This document shows positions 24,689-34,807 of a stretch of DNA of 64,000 nt, piece after piece. A program made the translations under genes and the position numbers. The DNA is from Niallia circulans. GTDB taxonomy: Bacteria > Bacillota > Bacilli > Bacillales > Cytobacillaceae. Location: contig NZ_RIBP01000001.1 in the NCBI RefSeq assembly GCF_007273535.1, forward strand, positions 558,001 to 622,000. The letters run 5' to 3'. Under the pieces are notes generated by a model. That model made no database searches. It was not told the DNA's origin and saw only the letters and a list, made by a program, of their open reading frames with translations. The first letter of the stretch is position 1, and each line of letters opens with the position of its first letter.

Positions 24689-27600
24689 ATGAGTTTACTG
24701 AATTTAATTAGTAATGGTGGTTTTGAGACAGGAAATTTGAATGGCTGGATATCATCTGCTAATGCAACGACGACAAATCAATATTCGAATTCAGGTATAT
24801 ACTCAGCATTACTTCCACAAGGAACGGAAACCTCTTATATTGGTCAGTTTGTTCCTGCTAGTACAGGTGATGCACTTGATTTGAATTTATCCTTAGCACG
24901 ACCAGGTTCACTTCCTGCACCTGCAGTGTTAATTCAAGTTTTCTTCTTTAATGCAAGCTTTCAGCAGCTAGGGACAGGCTTATCAACGTTTATTCCAGCA
25001 AGCAGGCTTCCAAATGCTCAAAATAGCACATGGCAATCCATCAATTTAACAACGACTGTAGCACCTTCGGGAACAACTCAAGCATATTTGCTTATTAACT
25101 TAATACCTTTACAGGGTGGTTCTGCTGTTTTAGTTGATGATGTGTCGCTGTTGACTGCTATTGGGATTGTTGGTCCAACTGGGCCAGCGGGTCCAACGGG
25201 AGCAACAGGCCCAGCGGGAGTAGCGGGTCCAACGGGAGCAACAGGTCCAGCAGGAGTGGCAGGTCCAACGGGAGCGACAGGTCCAGCAGGAGTGGCAGGC
25301 CCAACGGGAGCAACAGGTCCAGCCGGAGCAGCAGGCCCAACGGGAGCAACAGGTCCAGCCGGAGCAGCAGGTCCAACGGGAGCAACAGGTCCAGCGGGAG
25401 TAGCGGGTCCAACCGGAGCAACAGGTCCAGCGGGAGTAGCGGGTCCAACCGGAGCAACAGGCCCAGCGGGCGTGGCCGGTCCAACGGGAGCAACAGGCCC
25501 AGCGGGAGTAGCCGGTCCAACGGGAGCAACAGGCCCAGCGGGAGCAGTGGGGGCAACCGGAGCGACAGGTCCAGCGGGAGTAGCAGGTCCAACAGGAGCA
25601 ACAGGTCCAGCGGGAGTAGCGGGTCCAACCGGAGCAACAGGTCCAGCGGGAGTAGCGGGTCCAACGGGAGCAACAGGCCCAGCGGGCGTGGCCGGTCCAA
25701 CGGGAGCAACAGGCCCAGCGGGAGTAGCCGGTCCAACGGGAGCAACAGGCCCAGCGGGAGCAGTGGGGGCAACCGGAGCGACAGGTCCAGCGGGAGTAGC
25801 AGGTCCAACAGGAGCAACAGGTCCAGCGGGAGTAGCGGGTCCAACGGGAGCAACAGGCCCAGCGGGAGTAGCCGGTCCAACGGGAGCAACAGGCCCAGCG
25901 GGAGCAGTGGGGGCAACCGGAGCGACAGGTCCAGCGGGAGTAGCAGGTCCAACAGGAGCAACAGGTCCAGCGGGAGTAGCAGGTCCGACAGGAGCAACGG
26001 GAGCAACAGGCCCAGCAGGAGCAGCGGGTCCAACGGGGGCAACAGGCCCAGCAGGAGTGGCAGGTCCAACGGGAGCAACAGGCCCAGCCGGAGCAGCGGG
26101 TCCAACGGGAGCGACAGGTCCAGCGGGAGTAGCGGGTCCGACTGGAGCAACAGGTCCAGCGGGAGTAGCGGGTTCAACGGGAGCGACAGGTCCAGCAGGA
26201 GTAGCCGGCCCAACGGGAGCAACAGGTCCAGCGGGAGTAGCGGGTCCAACGGGAGCGACAGGTCCAGCAGGAGTAGCCGGCCCAACGGGAGCAACAGGCC
26301 CAGCAGGAGTGGCAGGCCCAACGGGAGCAACAGGTCCAGCAGGAGTAGCCGGCCCAACGGGAGCGACAGGTCCAGTAGGAGTGACAGGCCCAACGGGAGC
26401 AACAGGCCCAGCGGGAGTAGCGGGTCCGACTGGAGCAACCGGAGCAACAGGTCCAGCGGGAGTAGCCGGTCCAACGGGAGCAACCGGTCCAGCCGGAGTA
26501 GCCGGCCCAACGGGAGCAACAGGCTCAGCCGGAGTAGCGGGTCCGACAGGAGCAACGGGAGCAACAGGCCCAGCAGGAGTGGCAGGCCCAACGGGAGCGA
26601 CAGGTCCAGCAGGAGTAGCTGGCCCAACGGGAGCAACAGGCCCAGCAGGAGTGGCAGGCCCAACGGGAGCAACAGGTCCAGCGGGAGTGGCAGGTCCAAC
26701 CGGAGCGACAGGTCCAGCGGGAGTAGCCGGCCCAACGGGAGCGACAGGTCCAGCAGGAGCAGTCGGAGCAACGGGAGCGACAGGTCCAGCAGGAGCAGCG
26801 GGTCCAACGGGAGCAACAGGCCCAGCGGGAGTAGCGGGTCCGACTGGAGCAACAGGTCCAGCGGGAGTAGCGGGTCCAACGGGAGCAACAGGTCCAGCGG
26901 GAGCAACGGGTCCGACTGGAGCGACAGGTCCAGCGGGAGTAGCGGGTCCAACGGGAGCGACAGGTCCAGCAGGAGTGGCAGGCCCAACCGGAGCGACAGG
27001 TCCAGCGGGAGTAGCCGGCCCAACAGGAGCAACAGGTCCAGCCGGAGCAACAGGAGCAACCGGAGCAGCAGGTCCAACGGGAGCGACAGGTCCAGCCGGA
27101 GCAGCAGGTCCAACGGGGGCAACAGGCCCAGCAGGAGTAGCCGGCCCAACGGGAGCAACAGGCCCAGCAGGAGTAGCCGGCCCAACGGGAGCAACGGGAG
27201 CAACAGGCCCAGCCGGAGCAGCGGGTCCAACGGGAGCGACAGGTCCAGCCGGAGTAGCCGGCCCAACGGGAGCAACAGGCCCAGCAGGAGTGGCAGGCCC
27301 AACGGGAGCAACAGGTCCAGCCGGAGCAGCAGGTCCAACGGGAGCAACAGGCCCAGCCGGAGTAGCGGGTCCGACAGGTCCAACAGGAGCAACAGGTCCA
27401 GCGGGAGTAGCCGGTCCAACGGGAGCGACAGGTCCAGCGGGAGTAGCCGGTCCAACGGGAGCAGTGGGGGCAACCGGAGCGACAGGTCCAGCGGGCGTGG
27501 CCGGTCCAACGGGAGCAACAGGCCCAGCGGGAGTAGCCGGTCCAACGGGAGCAACAGGCCCAGCGGGAGCAGTGGGGGCAACCGGAGCGACAGGTCCAGC

Positions 27601-29518
27601 GGGAGTAGCAGGTCCAACAGGAGCAACAGGTCCAGCGGGAGTAGCGGGTCCAACCGGAGCAACAGGTCCAGCGGGAGTAGCGGGTCCAACGGGAGCAACA
27701 GGCCCAGCGGGCGTGGCCGGTCCAACGGGAGCAACAGGCCCAGCGGGAGTAGCCGGTCCAACGGGAGCAACAGGCCCAGCGGGAGCAGTGGGGGCAACCG
27801 GAGCGACAGGTCCAGCGGGAGTAGCAGGTCCAACAGGAGCAACAGGTCCAGCGGGAGTAGCGGGTCCAACGGGAGCAACAGGCCCAGCGGGAGTAGCCGG
27901 TCCAACGGGAGCAACAGGCCCAGCGGGAGCAGTGGGGGCAACCGGAGCGACAGGTCCAGCGGGAGTAGCAGGTCCAACAGGAGCAACAGGTCCAGCGGGA
28001 GTAGCAGGTCCGACAGGAGCAACGGGAGCAACAGGCCCAGCAGGAGCAGCGGGTCCAACGGGGGCAACAGGCCCAGCAGGAGTGGCAGGTCCAACGGGAG
28101 CGACAGGCCCAGCGGGAGTAGCGGGTCCAACAGGAGCAACAGGTCCAGCGGGAGTAGCGGGTCCAACGGGAGCAACAGGCCCAGCAGGAGCAGCGGGTCC
28201 AACGGGAGCGACAGGCCCAGCAGGAGCAGCGGGTCCAACGGGAGCGACAGGTCCAGCAGGAGTGGCAGGCCCAACGGGAGCAACAGGTCCAGCGGGAGTG
28301 GCAGGCCCAACGGGAGCAACAGGTCCAGCGGGAGCAACAGGTCCAACGGGAGCAACAGGCCCAGCGGGAGTAGCGGGTCCGACTGGAGCAACAGGTCCAG
28401 CGGGAGTAGCGGGTCCAACGGGAGCGACAGGTCCAGCGGGAGTAGCGGGTCCAACGGGAGCGACAGGTCCAGTGGGAGTAGCCGGTCCAACGGGAGCAAC
28501 AGGCCCAGCGGGAGTAGCCGGTCCAACGGGAGCGACAGGTCCAGCGGGAGTAGCGGGTCAGACTGGAGCAACCGGAGCAACAGGTCCAGCAGGAGCAGTC
28601 GGAGCAACGGGAGCGACAGGTCCAGCAGGAGCAGCGGGTCCAACGGGAGCAACAGGCCCAGCAGGAGTGGCAGGCCCAACGGGAGCGACAGGTCCAGCGG
28701 GAGTAGCAGGTCCAACCGGAGCGACAGGTCCAGCAGGAGTAGCGGGAGCAACGGGAGCAACAGGTCCAGCGGGAGTGGCAGGCCCAACGGGAGCAACGGG
28801 AGCAACAGGTCCAGCAGGAGTGGCAGGTCCAACGGGAGCAACAGGCCCAGCGGGAGTAGCGGGTCAGACTGGAGCAACCGGAGCAACAGGTCCAGCGGGA
28901 GTAGCGGGTCCAACGGGAGCAACAGGTCCAGCGGGAGTAGCGGGTCCAACGGGAGCAACAGGTCCAGCGGGAGTAGCGGGTCCAACCGGAGCGACAGGTC
29001 CAGCAGGAGTGGCAGGCCCAACGGGAGCAACAGGTCCAGCAGGAGTGGCAGGCCCAACGGGAGCAACAGGCCCAACAGGAGCAACAGGTGCGAGTGGTTT
29101 ACCATCCGTAACTGCTATCTCTTTCGATCAACCAACAACTACGGCGCCTGTCACAATAGGAACAGAAACGACATTAAATACAGTAACTCTTTCTGTGACT
29201 GGGAATAATAGGATTAAGATTGATACTTCTCAACAGCTGGCATTTGTTATTGGGTTGAATTTGTCTTACAATATTAGCTTTAACATTCTTATCCGAAGAA
29301 ATGGAACATTGATTGCGCAGCAGACTGTTACTAGGTCTGGAGCTGCAGGTATTCTTGGTGCTACGGAGAGATTTAATGCCTCTTTCTCTTATGTAGATAG
29401 TCCTCCTGTGGCAGGATCAACCACTTATACAGTAAGTATTTTAACGACGACTACAACTTCTGTTACAGCTGTAACGTCGGAAACTAGATGGACTAACATT
29501 ACCCGTTTCATCCAATAA
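24689..29518 (+). CDS. Giant collagen-like spore-surface glycoprotein (BclA type)
   Basis: A 1,609-residue protein in three parts. Residues 1-155 form a beta-sandwich-like head ([20 protein letters not shown] onward), similar to N-terminal carbohydrate-binding-type domains of Bacillus collagen-like proteins. Residues about 165-1468 are Gly-X-Y collagen repeats dominated by [12 protein letters not shown]. The last 140 residues are a BclA-like C-terminal trimerising domain ([20 protein letters not shown] onward). Threonines in GPTGAT are the usual glycosylation sites of exosporium filaments. There is no signal peptide, consistent with assembly from the mother cell onto the spore. RBS AAAGGAGAG. 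The repeat region is far more GC-rich than its surroundings, and two blocks are recent duplicates. Confidence 0.9.
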   Translation: MSLLNLISNGGFETGNLNGWISSANATTTNQYSNSGIYSALLPQGTETSYIGQFVPASTGDALDLNLSLARPGSLPAPAVLIQVFFFNASFQQLGTGLSTFIPASRLPNAQNSTWQSINLTTTVAPSGTTQAYLLINLIPLQGGSAVLVDDVSLLTAIGIVGPTGPAGPTGATGPAGVAGPTGATGPAGVAGPTGATGPAGVAGPTGATGPAGAAGPTGATGPAGAAGPTGATGPAGVAGPTGATGPAGVAGPTGATGPAGVAGPTGATGPAGVAGPTGATGPAGAVGATGATGPAGVAGPTGATGPAGVAGPTGATGPAGVAGPTGATGPAGVAGPTGATGPAGVAGPTGATGPAGAVGATGATGPAGVAGPTGATGPAGVAGPTGATGPAGVAGPTGATGPAGAVGATGATGPAGVAGPTGATGPAGVAGPTGATGATGPAGAAGPTGATGPAGVAGPTGATGPAGAAGPTGATGPAGVAGPTGATGPAGVAGSTGATGPAGVAGPTGATGPAGVAGPTGATGPAGVAGPTGATGPAGVAGPTGATGPAGVAGPTGATGPVGVTGPTGATGPAGVAGPTGATGATGPAGVAGPTGATGPAGVAGPTGATGSAGVAGPTGATGATGPAGVAGPTGATGPAGVAGPTGATGPAGVAGPTGATGPAGVAGPTGATGPAGVAGPTGATGPAGAVGATGATGPAGAAGPTGATGPAGVAGPTGATGPAGVAGPTGATGPAGATGPTGATGPAGVAGPTGATGPAGVAGPTGATGPAGVAGPTGATGPAGATGATGAAGPTGATGPAGAAGPTGATGPAGVAGPTGATGPAGVAGPTGATGATGPAGAAGPTGATGPAGVAGPTGATGPAGVAGPTGATGPAGAAGPTGATGPAGVAGPTGPTGATGPAGVAGPTGATGPAGVAGPTGAVGATGATGPAGVAGPTGATGPAGVAGPTGATGPAGAVGATGATGPAGVAGPTGATGPAGVAGPTGATGPAGVAGPTGATGPAGVAGPTGATGPAGVAGPTGATGPAGAVGATGATGPAGVAGPTGATGPAGVAGPTGATGPAGVAGPTGATGPAGAVGATGATGPAGVAGPTGATGPAGVAGPTGATGATGPAGAAGPTGATGPAGVAGPTGATGPAGVAGPTGATGPAGVAGPTGATGPAGAAGPTGATGPAGAAGPTGATGPAGVAGPTGATGPAGVAGPTGATGPAGATGPTGATGPAGVAGPTGATGPAGVAGPTGATGPAGVAGPTGATGPVGVAGPTGATGPAGVAGPTGATGPAGVAGQTGATGATGPAGAVGATGATGPAGAAGPTGATGPAGVAGPTGATGPAGVAGPTGATGPAGVAGATGATGPAGVAGPTGATGATGPAGVAGPTGATGPAGVAGQTGATGATGPAGVAGPTGATGPAGVAGPTGATGPAGVAGPTGATGPAGVAGPTGATGPAGVAGPTGATGPTGATGASGLPSVTAISFDQPTTTAPVTIGTETTLNTVTLSVTGNNRIKIDTSQQLAFVIGLNLSYNISFNILIRRNGTLIAQQTVTRSGAAGILGATERFNASFSYVDSPPVAGSTTYTVSILTTTTTSVTAVTSETRWTNITRFIQ
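25182..29090 (+). repeat. 36-bp collagen-coding tandem repeats
   Basis: Roughly 108 units of a 36-bp Gly-X-Y repeat (ggtccaacgggagcaacagg and variants), with occasional 9-bp or 27-bp units. Higher-order duplication is present: about 25464-26076 is repeated at 27489-28101, an offset of 2,025 bp. The 1,315-codon open frame on the opposite strand comes from the repeat and is not a gene. Confidence 0.97.
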
Positions 29519-29525
29519 CTATTTT

Positions 29526-29558
29526 AAAGAGGAATAGGGAAATCCTATTCCTCTTTTT
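29526..29558 (+). terminator. Terminator of the collagen-like gene
   Basis: AAAGAGGAATAGG / CCTATTCCTCTTT, a perfect 13-bp stem with a 5-base loop, followed by T residues. Confidence 0.9.
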
Positions 29559-29693
29559 ATTTGAGTATTCAAGCAATGCAGACTCATACTGGTCATTCTC
29601 CACATCAAATTACATATTATGTATTTTTGCTTTTACCAAAATACTGCATATTGTACGAGATAGATAGAATAAATATGGGGAGAGGTGATGTAG

Positions 29694-30002
29694 ATGCTCA
29701 ATATTATTGAGGATACAGTGCGTTTCCCTGAGGCTTTAGAAAAAGGGAGGACCATTACTAGAACGTATAAAACCTATCCCTATCGTGTTTATCAAGCAAC
29801 CAGTGTTATAAGCGGCATTGATTATGGATTTTCTGACGAGGAAGGCATGTTTTTTAGGAGTACCATTGACACAAAGACGCAAATTGTCAGTCCATATGAA
29901 GTGAAGGTAAGTGTAACGTTTGGATTTCGTTCGAGGGAATTTGACAAAAGAACAGATGCAACTATAAAATATTCTCTGTTTATGCAGTTTATCAATTACT
30001 GA
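29694..30002 (+). CDS. Hypothetical 102-residue protein
   Basis: A small, soluble, beta-rich protein. It has alternating strands (RTYKTYPYRVYQATSVI, then TQIVSPYEVKVSVTFGFRSR), no signal peptide, no cysteine and no known motif. ATG at 29694 follows GAGAGGTG. It lies directly after the collagen-like spore gene, with its own terminator-like hairpin at 30041, so a spore-associated role is possible but is a guess from position. Confidence 0.65.
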   Translation: MLNIIEDTVRFPEALEKGRTITRTYKTYPYRVYQATSVISGIDYGFSDEEGMFFRSTIDTKTQIVSPYEVKVSVTFGFRSREFDKRTDATIKYSLFMQFINY

Positions 30003-30040
30003 AGATAGTAGCGATCAATGTACTTTAAATTATAAAAAAA

Positions 30041-30072
30041 AAGTAAAACACTGGGTATTTTACTTGTTTTTC
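30041..30072. terminator. Terminator between the 102-residue gene and pbuE
   Basis: AAGTAAAA / TTTTACTT stem with a 9-base loop, GTTTTTC on the plus side and an A-run on the other, so it can work in both directions for the convergent pair. Confidence 0.7.
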
Positions 30073-30076
30073 ATTC

Positions 30077-31276
30077 TTAATTTGTTGTTTCTTTACGATG
30101 GGCAGTTGTATGCACTGTCGGATAAGCTCTATTTACCGTTTTTCTTGTTAGTGAAAAGAGTGCACATAATAGAGAGACGATAACGATAATGCCCCCAAAC
30201 CATGCTGTTTGGGAAACAGTTCCGGTTTGTGTTAACACAAAACCGCCAAATCCAGAGCCAATAGAAATTCCTATTTGTAATGCGGAATTATTAAAGCTTT
30301 GCTGAATATCAGACGTAGCCGGGTCTGTTTCAATTAAATAGCTTTGCTGAGGCGGTGCAAGACTCCAGCTTAAAGCTGCCCATATCATCATGACAGGTAT
30401 GAAAACGATTAATGAAAATGTACTAAATGGTACTAAAAATAACACAACCGCAAACGCACTGATTACGGCGATAATGCTTTTAGGTGCTCCGAATCTATCA
30501 GAAAGAATACCTCCAAATGCTCCGCCGCTTACCGCTGCTATTCCAAACAATAAATAACAAAGGCTGATCCAATTGGCATTAAGATGAAGCTCTGTTTCTA
30601 TAAACGGAGTGAAATAGGCATAAAGTGTATAATGTCCTGCTAGCATAAACATGGTAGCGAGATGGGCACTGCCTATTTTGAAACTAGCAACTGCTTTAAG
30701 CTGCTGTGTAAGTGGTACAGTGTTTTCACCAGGAATCTTTTCTAAAAAGACAGATATAAGGATAAAGGAACCTACTGATAATATAGCAATACCAAGGAAT
30801 ATGATGCGCCAGCCAAAATTATTGGCAATTAATATTCCAAGTGGTACACCCATGACAAGTGATGAACTAATACCCATATAGATAAGTCCTAATGCTTTTG
30901 CTCTATGTTCTGGAGATACAACCTTCGCCGCAATTATTAATGATAAAACAACAATAAGAGCTGTACTCATCGCAGTAATGATCCTTGCAATCATCATAAA
31001 GGTGAAGTTAGGACTAATATACGTCAAAATATTTCCAAGAAAAAATACTAATAATGAAGCAAGATATAATTTTTTTCGTTCAATTTTACTTGTTAATACA
31101 AGTAACACTGGCCCTGAGATAGCATAGATAAGTGCAAATATTGATATTAGTTGGCCGGCAGAGCTTATGGATATATGAAAATCATCAGCGATAGTTGGCA
31201 GTATACCACCTAAAATTAACTCAACTAAACCGACAGCAACAGTTGATATTGCGAGGATAATAACTTTTAAATTCAT
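30077..31276 (-). CDS. pbuE: PbuE purine base efflux pump (MFS)
   Basis: A 399-residue major-facilitator protein with 12 helices. It follows B. subtilis PbuE (YdhL) closely as I recall that sequence: [80 protein letters not shown] and [20 protein letters not shown]. PbuE exports adenine and hypoxanthine. The assignment is confirmed by the adenine-type purine riboswitch in its leader. ATG at 31276 with AAAGGACG upstream. Confidence 0.93.
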   Translation of the reverse strand: MNLKVIILAISTVAVGLVELILGGILPTIADDFHISISSAGQLISIFALIYAISGPVLLVLTSKIERKKLYLASLLVFFLGNILTYISPNFTFMMIARIITAMSTALIVVLSLIIAAKVVSPEHRAKALGLIYMGISSSLVMGVPLGILIANNFGWRIIFLGIAILSVGSFILISVFLEKIPGENTVPLTQQLKAVASFKIGSAHLATMFMLAGHYTLYAYFTPFIETELHLNANWISLCYLLFGIAAVSGGAFGGILSDRFGAPKSIIAVISAFAVVLFLVPFSTFSLIVFIPVMMIWAALSWSLAPPQQSYLIETDPATSDIQQSFNNSALQIGISIGSGFGGFVLTQTGTVSQTAWFGGIIVIVSLLCALFSLTRKTVNRAYPTVHTTAHRKETTN

Positions 31277-31313
31277 ATTTACGTCCTTTCTTTAATAGAT
31301 ATAATGAATTTTT

Positions 31314-31373
31314 TAAAACAAAAAATCCTGATTACAAAAAATGAATTAAGTTCATTTTCTGTAATCAGGATTT
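31314..31373 (-). terminator. Riboswitch-controlled intrinsic terminator of pbuE
   Basis: On the minus strand AATCCTGATTACA pairs with TGTAATCAGGATT around a long loop and ends in T6. The 5' arm is the aptamer's P3 3' strand plus J3/1, so an adenine-bound aptamer excludes the terminator: an ON switch, as in B. subtilis pbuE. Confidence 0.88.
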
Positions 31374-31424
31374 TAAGGTTCCTGGTAGAGACCCTCAAGC
31401 CATATTCTTGAGGTTATACAGGTA
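31357..31424 (-). ncRNA. Purine riboswitch aptamer, adenine type
   Basis: The minus strand shows the conserved order: TATAAC, P2 CCTCAAG/CTTGAGG around loop AATATGG, GTCTCTACC, P3 CCAGGA with loop ACCTTAAAA, then ATTA and closing CAG. The discriminating base in J3/1 is T (position 74 in standard numbering), which pairs with adenine; guanine aptamers have C. It lies about 80 bp before pbuE. Confidence 0.93.
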
Positions 31425-31713
31425 ATATTATTTGGGTATAAGAAGTACCTTAGTTAGTCTACTAGGTTTCGTGCGGATTTTCAAGTCTCATTTTTTGGCA
31501 TTGCTAATTTTAATGGAGAATTGGTAACTAAGGGATGGAAAAATAGTAAGTAATAATACACTATTCAAACTAGAAAAAAACATTTTCCTGTTTTTTTGTG
31601 TGAAAGTAATTAATGAATGTTAAATTTAGCTAGAAAAAATTCACATGGGAGAATATATAATCTCAATGTCTTCATACTAAAAAATAAAAGAATTAGTATG
31701 GTGATATATATAT
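31425..31713. other. Intergenic region between the pbuE leader and the CBO0543-type genes
   Basis: About 290 bp without an ORF. It holds the divergent promoters of the pbuE leader and of the membrane-protein pair. I see no repeat or RNA structure beyond the riboswitch. Confidence 0.5.
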
Positions 31714-32205
31714 ATGAATTTTGAAAGATGGTTTCTTATTTGCTTTACAATATTATGTATTATTTCGTTGTATGTATTTGTGCCTAAGGATAAAAAGCGA
31801 GATGCATGGGTGTTATTTTTATTTCTTCAGCTTATCACTTGGCCGGCAGGACTGTTTACGGTTGAAAAGGGTTGGATTGAGTATCCTATACAGCTGCTTC
31901 CACAAACTAACGCATATAATAAAACTAGCTTTTCCTTTGAATTTTTCTTTTTTCCTGTCGTAGCCATATTTTTTAGCCTATATTTTCCGCGAAGGAAGAA
32001 TTGGATGATTATAATATTATATTACGTAGGTATAGCTGGTTTTTTTACTATGCTAGAAGGGGTTTTAGAAAGGTATACGGCATTGGTTAATTATAAGGAA
32101 TGGACGTGGTATTGGTCCTTTATAACAGTTGTTATTTCACTTGTCATAAATGACAGTTGTTATAAATGGTTTAAAAAAGGATTAACAACAGGTACAAGTG
32201 AATGA
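31714..32205 (+). CDS. CBO0543-family membrane protein
   Basis: A 163-residue integral membrane protein with five hydrophobic helices. Family features are the conserved WPAGLFTVEKGWIEYP loop, FSFEFFFFPVVAIFFSLYFP, and the C-terminal TALVNYKEWTWYWSF followed by KWFKKG. CBO0543-type proteins are found in clusters in Bacillus and have no known function. Its stop overlaps the ATG of a paralogue (ATGA), so the two are coupled. A third relative is at 45163. Confidence 0.75.
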   Translation: MNFERWFLICFTILCIISLYVFVPKDKKRDAWVLFLFLQLITWPAGLFTVEKGWIEYPIQLLPQTNAYNKTSFSFEFFFFPVVAIFFSLYFPRRKNWMIIILYYVGIAGFFTMLEGVLERYTALVNYKEWTWYWSFITVVISLVINDSCYKWFKKGLTTGTSE

Positions 32206-32669
32206 TAAATACATTAATCCTTATTATCTCTTGGTTATTGTCCATAAGTTTATTATGGGTGTTTACACCCAGAAAACAATTGAGATATTATGTGATCACT
32301 TTCTTATTTTCCTCAACAGTTGCTTGGGCATTTGAATACATACAAGTTTCCTTTGGACTTATAGAATTTCCATATAGAGAGTTTGAGAAGGCTTCGAAAA
32401 TGAGCTTTTCGCTTCATTATGCAATCTATCCTACATTTTGTGTCTTCTATATTTTATATTTTCCAGTCAGCCAAGGAAAAGTTAAGAAGTTTTTACATAC
32501 CTGCCTTTTTAATTTACTATTAGCCTTATATACTTTCCTGTTAAATAAATATAGTTCGTTAATTGAATTTAAACATTGGAACTTTTTCTATAGTATTGGC
32601 ATTAACTTTATCCTATTATATACCATAAAAAGGTTTGCTTTTTGGTTTAAAAAAGGATTAAACGAATAA
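32202..32669 (+). CDS. CBO0543-family membrane protein (paralogue)
   Basis: A 155-residue protein with the same topology as its upstream neighbour: ISWLLSISLLWVFTPRKQL, FEYIQVSFGLIEFPYREFEK, FSLHYAIYPTFCVFYILYFP, then LIEFKHWNFFYSIGIN and FAFWFKKGLNE. It probably arose by tandem duplication. Translationally coupled to 31714-32205 and followed by a palindrome at 32665-32697. Confidence 0.75.
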   Translation: MINTLILIISWLLSISLLWVFTPRKQLRYYVITFLFSSTVAWAFEYIQVSFGLIEFPYREFEKASKMSFSLHYAIYPTFCVFYILYFPVSQGKVKKFLHTCLFNLLLALYTFLLNKYSSLIEFKHWNFFYSIGINFILLYTIKRFAFWFKKGLNE

Positions 32670-32697
32670 ACCTAGAGCCTTGAACACTAGGTTTATT
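32665..32697 (+). terminator. Hairpin after the CBO0543 pair
   Basis: AATAAACCTAG / CTAGGTTTATT, a perfect 11-bp stem overlapping the stop codon. The T-rich tail is short, so it may be a weak terminator. Confidence 0.5.
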
Positions 32698-32817
32698 GGT
32701 TATGAAAAAAACTATAAATTTCCTTTGCGTTCTTTTGGAGACAGGAAATATAATAAAAGGATGTAATAAGTACAAACGTGCTTTAAAAGCACAATGTCGT
32801 TAAGGGTGGATAATTGA

Positions 32818-34035
32818 ATGGTTTTGCAAAAAAATATATTGGAACAACCTGGTGTATTTCAAAGTTTTTATAAAAATCATCCTGATGGCATAGTATTTTT
32901 GGATGAAAATGGACGAATTATGGAAGTTAATGATTCAGCTTTGAATATGTTCGGTTACACAAGGGAAGAGCTGCTTGCGGATTTGGATCAGCTGCTGAAT
33001 TGGTCAAGCCTGATTTCTGCTGACATTGGTGTTTTTAGAAGAGAAATGGCGATACCTCATAAAAAAGGAAATCTTCTTTATGTTAAATTGACTTGTATGC
33101 CACTTATAGACAATGAAAAAGAATGTGGAACAATAATTACTTTTGAAAATATTACTCAGTACTATAAACATCGCAAGGGTATTCTAAATATCCACGAAAT
33201 GTTTACACTCATTTCTGAGAAATCTCAAAATATTATATCAGCTTTTACAAATGATGGGGTATTTACGTATATTTCGCCGACAGTGAAAGCACTTCTTGGC
33301 TATACGCAAGAAGAAGTCATAGGACAACCACAAGTGATTTTTAATCATCCTGATGATTATAAGAGACTTAAGGATGTTCAGAACACCTATTTTATTGATC
33401 AAGATACGGTGCGATTTACAGGGCGAATTCTCCATAAAAATGGCGAATATCGCTGGTATGAAACAACAGTAGAAATGATTCGTGATGAGTCTGGCGAAAT
33501 TGTGGAAAAAATATGTGTTGGCCGGGACGTAACAGATCGAATAGAAGCAGAGAAGACCATTTCACACTTAGCTTATCATGATGCTGTTACAGACTTGCCG
33601 AACCGCCGCTTATTTAAAAAGGAAGTGGAGCATCTTCTACAGGAAAATAATTATCAAGTTCACTGTTTGCTGTTACTCGATTTAGATGGATTTAAGCATG
33701 TGAATGATAACTTTGGACATGAAATGGGTGATCTGCTGCTAATTGAAGTTGGCAAAAGACTGACAGATGCGGTTGGAGAAGCAGGTTTAGTTGCTCGTTG
33801 GGGCGGTGATGAGTTTACCATCATTTGTGGAAATGTAAAAAACAAGAAAAATGTTCACTGTTTAATAGAAAAGATAGAGGCTGAGATTGCAAAGCCCATT
33901 TTAATTGCAGGAAATCAACTTATTATTGGTGTCAGCATTGGCTTCGCCTTGTCCAAAGAATATGGCAGCACGATGGAGGAGCTTGTGAAAACAGCAGATG
34001 CTGACATGTATCGAATGAAAAATGGACGGAAATAG
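32818..34035 (+). CDS. PAS-PAS-GGDEF diguanylate cyclase
   Basis: A 405-residue cytosolic signalling enzyme. Two PAS domains (about 10-120, HPDGIVFLDENGRIMEVNDSAL; and about 125-250, GVFTYISPTVKALLGYTQEEVI with its PAC segment) precede a GGDEF domain (about 255-405). The active site RWGGDEFTIICG is intact, as are LPNRRLFK and DLDGFKHVNDNFGH, so it should make c-di-GMP. No RxxD inhibitory site is evident just before GGDEF. It has no membrane segment; the PAS domains probably sense a small ligand or redox state. A hairpin (34043-34090) follows. Confidence 0.93.
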   Translation: MVLQKNILEQPGVFQSFYKNHPDGIVFLDENGRIMEVNDSALNMFGYTREELLADLDQLLNWSSLISADIGVFRREMAIPHKKGNLLYVKLTCMPLIDNEKECGTIITFENITQYYKHRKGILNIHEMFTLISEKSQNIISAFTNDGVFTYISPTVKALLGYTQEEVIGQPQVIFNHPDDYKRLKDVQNTYFIDQDTVRFTGRILHKNGEYRWYETTVEMIRDESGEIVEKICVGRDVTDRIEAEKTISHLAYHDAVTDLPNRRLFKKEVEHLLQENNYQVHCLLLLDLDGFKHVNDNFGHEMGDLLLIEVGKRLTDAVGEAGLVARWGGDEFTIICGNVKNKKNVHCLIEKIEAEIAKPILIAGNQLIIGVSIGFALSKEYGSTMEELVKTADADMYRMKNGRK

Positions 34036-34107
34036 AAAACGAAATTAGGGCTGTCGCAGAATGGATAACATGATGCAACAGCCTAATTCTTATTTAGAGG
34101 AGAAACT

Positions 34108-34521
34108 ATGAATATAACGATAACAAATATACATAAAGAAGAAGCTTGGGAAATTAGACATAAAGTGATGTGGCCAGATAAAGAAATTGATTTTATTAAG
34201 CTGGATAACGATGAATCAGGAATCCATTATGGATTATATAAGGATAACCAAATCGTTTCTGTTCTTTCCTTGTTTGTAACCAATAATGAAGGGCAATTTC
34301 GGAAGTTTGCTACTCTTAGCGAAGAACAGGGAAATGGATTTGGAAGTTTACTATTAAACTATGTAATGAAGGAAGGGATAAACCTAGGTTTAAAAAGGAT
34401 ATGGTGCAATGCTAGAGAACAAAAGGTCGGTTTTTATCAGAAGTTTGGCATGCGCGCAACCGGTGAAGGCTTTATGAAAGCAGGAAAAGCATACGTAATT
34501 ATGGAAATGACCCTCATATAA
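34108..34521 (+). CDS. GNAT-family N-acetyltransferase
   Basis: A 137-residue protein with the GNAT fold. The acetyl-CoA-binding motif appears as RKFATLSEEQGNGFGSLLLNYVM, where QGNGFG is the Q/RxxGxG/A loop, and YQKFGMRATGEGF is the C-terminal strand and helix. Close in type to YjcF/ElaA-like acetyltransferases. RBS GAGGAG before ATG 34108. It lies 72 bp after the diguanylate cyclase with an imperfect AATTAGGGCTGT/ACAGCCTAATT hairpin between them. Substrate unknown. Confidence 0.88.
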   Translation: MNITITNIHKEEAWEIRHKVMWPDKEIDFIKLDNDESGIHYGLYKDNQIVSVLSLFVTNNEGQFRKFATLSEEQGNGFGSLLLNYVMKEGINLGLKRIWCNAREQKVGFYQKFGMRATGEGFMKAGKAYVIMEMTLI

Positions 34522-34807
34522 AGAGTATCTCGACTCCCTTTATAAAGGATATAGTTAACTATAAATATGTGAAACAAATATATATTTGATAAAAAAATCG
34601 CCTACCTTGCCGAAAATATATAAAAGGGAGCAGCAACGTGCTGACTATAATATAGATTAAATTAAACTATTAAATTAGCGAGAATTCGACGTAATATGAT
34701 AAATTTAGAGTATAATTGTGGAATGATTTCCATCTTTTATAGCAAAAGTAAAATTACTACTCGTGCGATAGCCAAAAATATAGTTTAAATTAGGAAAGGT
34801 AGCGAAA

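Noticed and set aside
25182..29090. CRISPR-like array
   Set aside because: The repeats are contiguous, in frame and have no unique spacers; they encode Gly-X-Y collagen.
25158..29105. A 1,315-codon minus-strand frame across the collagen repeats
   Set aside because: It is a by-product of the GC-rich 36-bp repeat: a Leu/Pro/Asp periodic sequence with no start signal.
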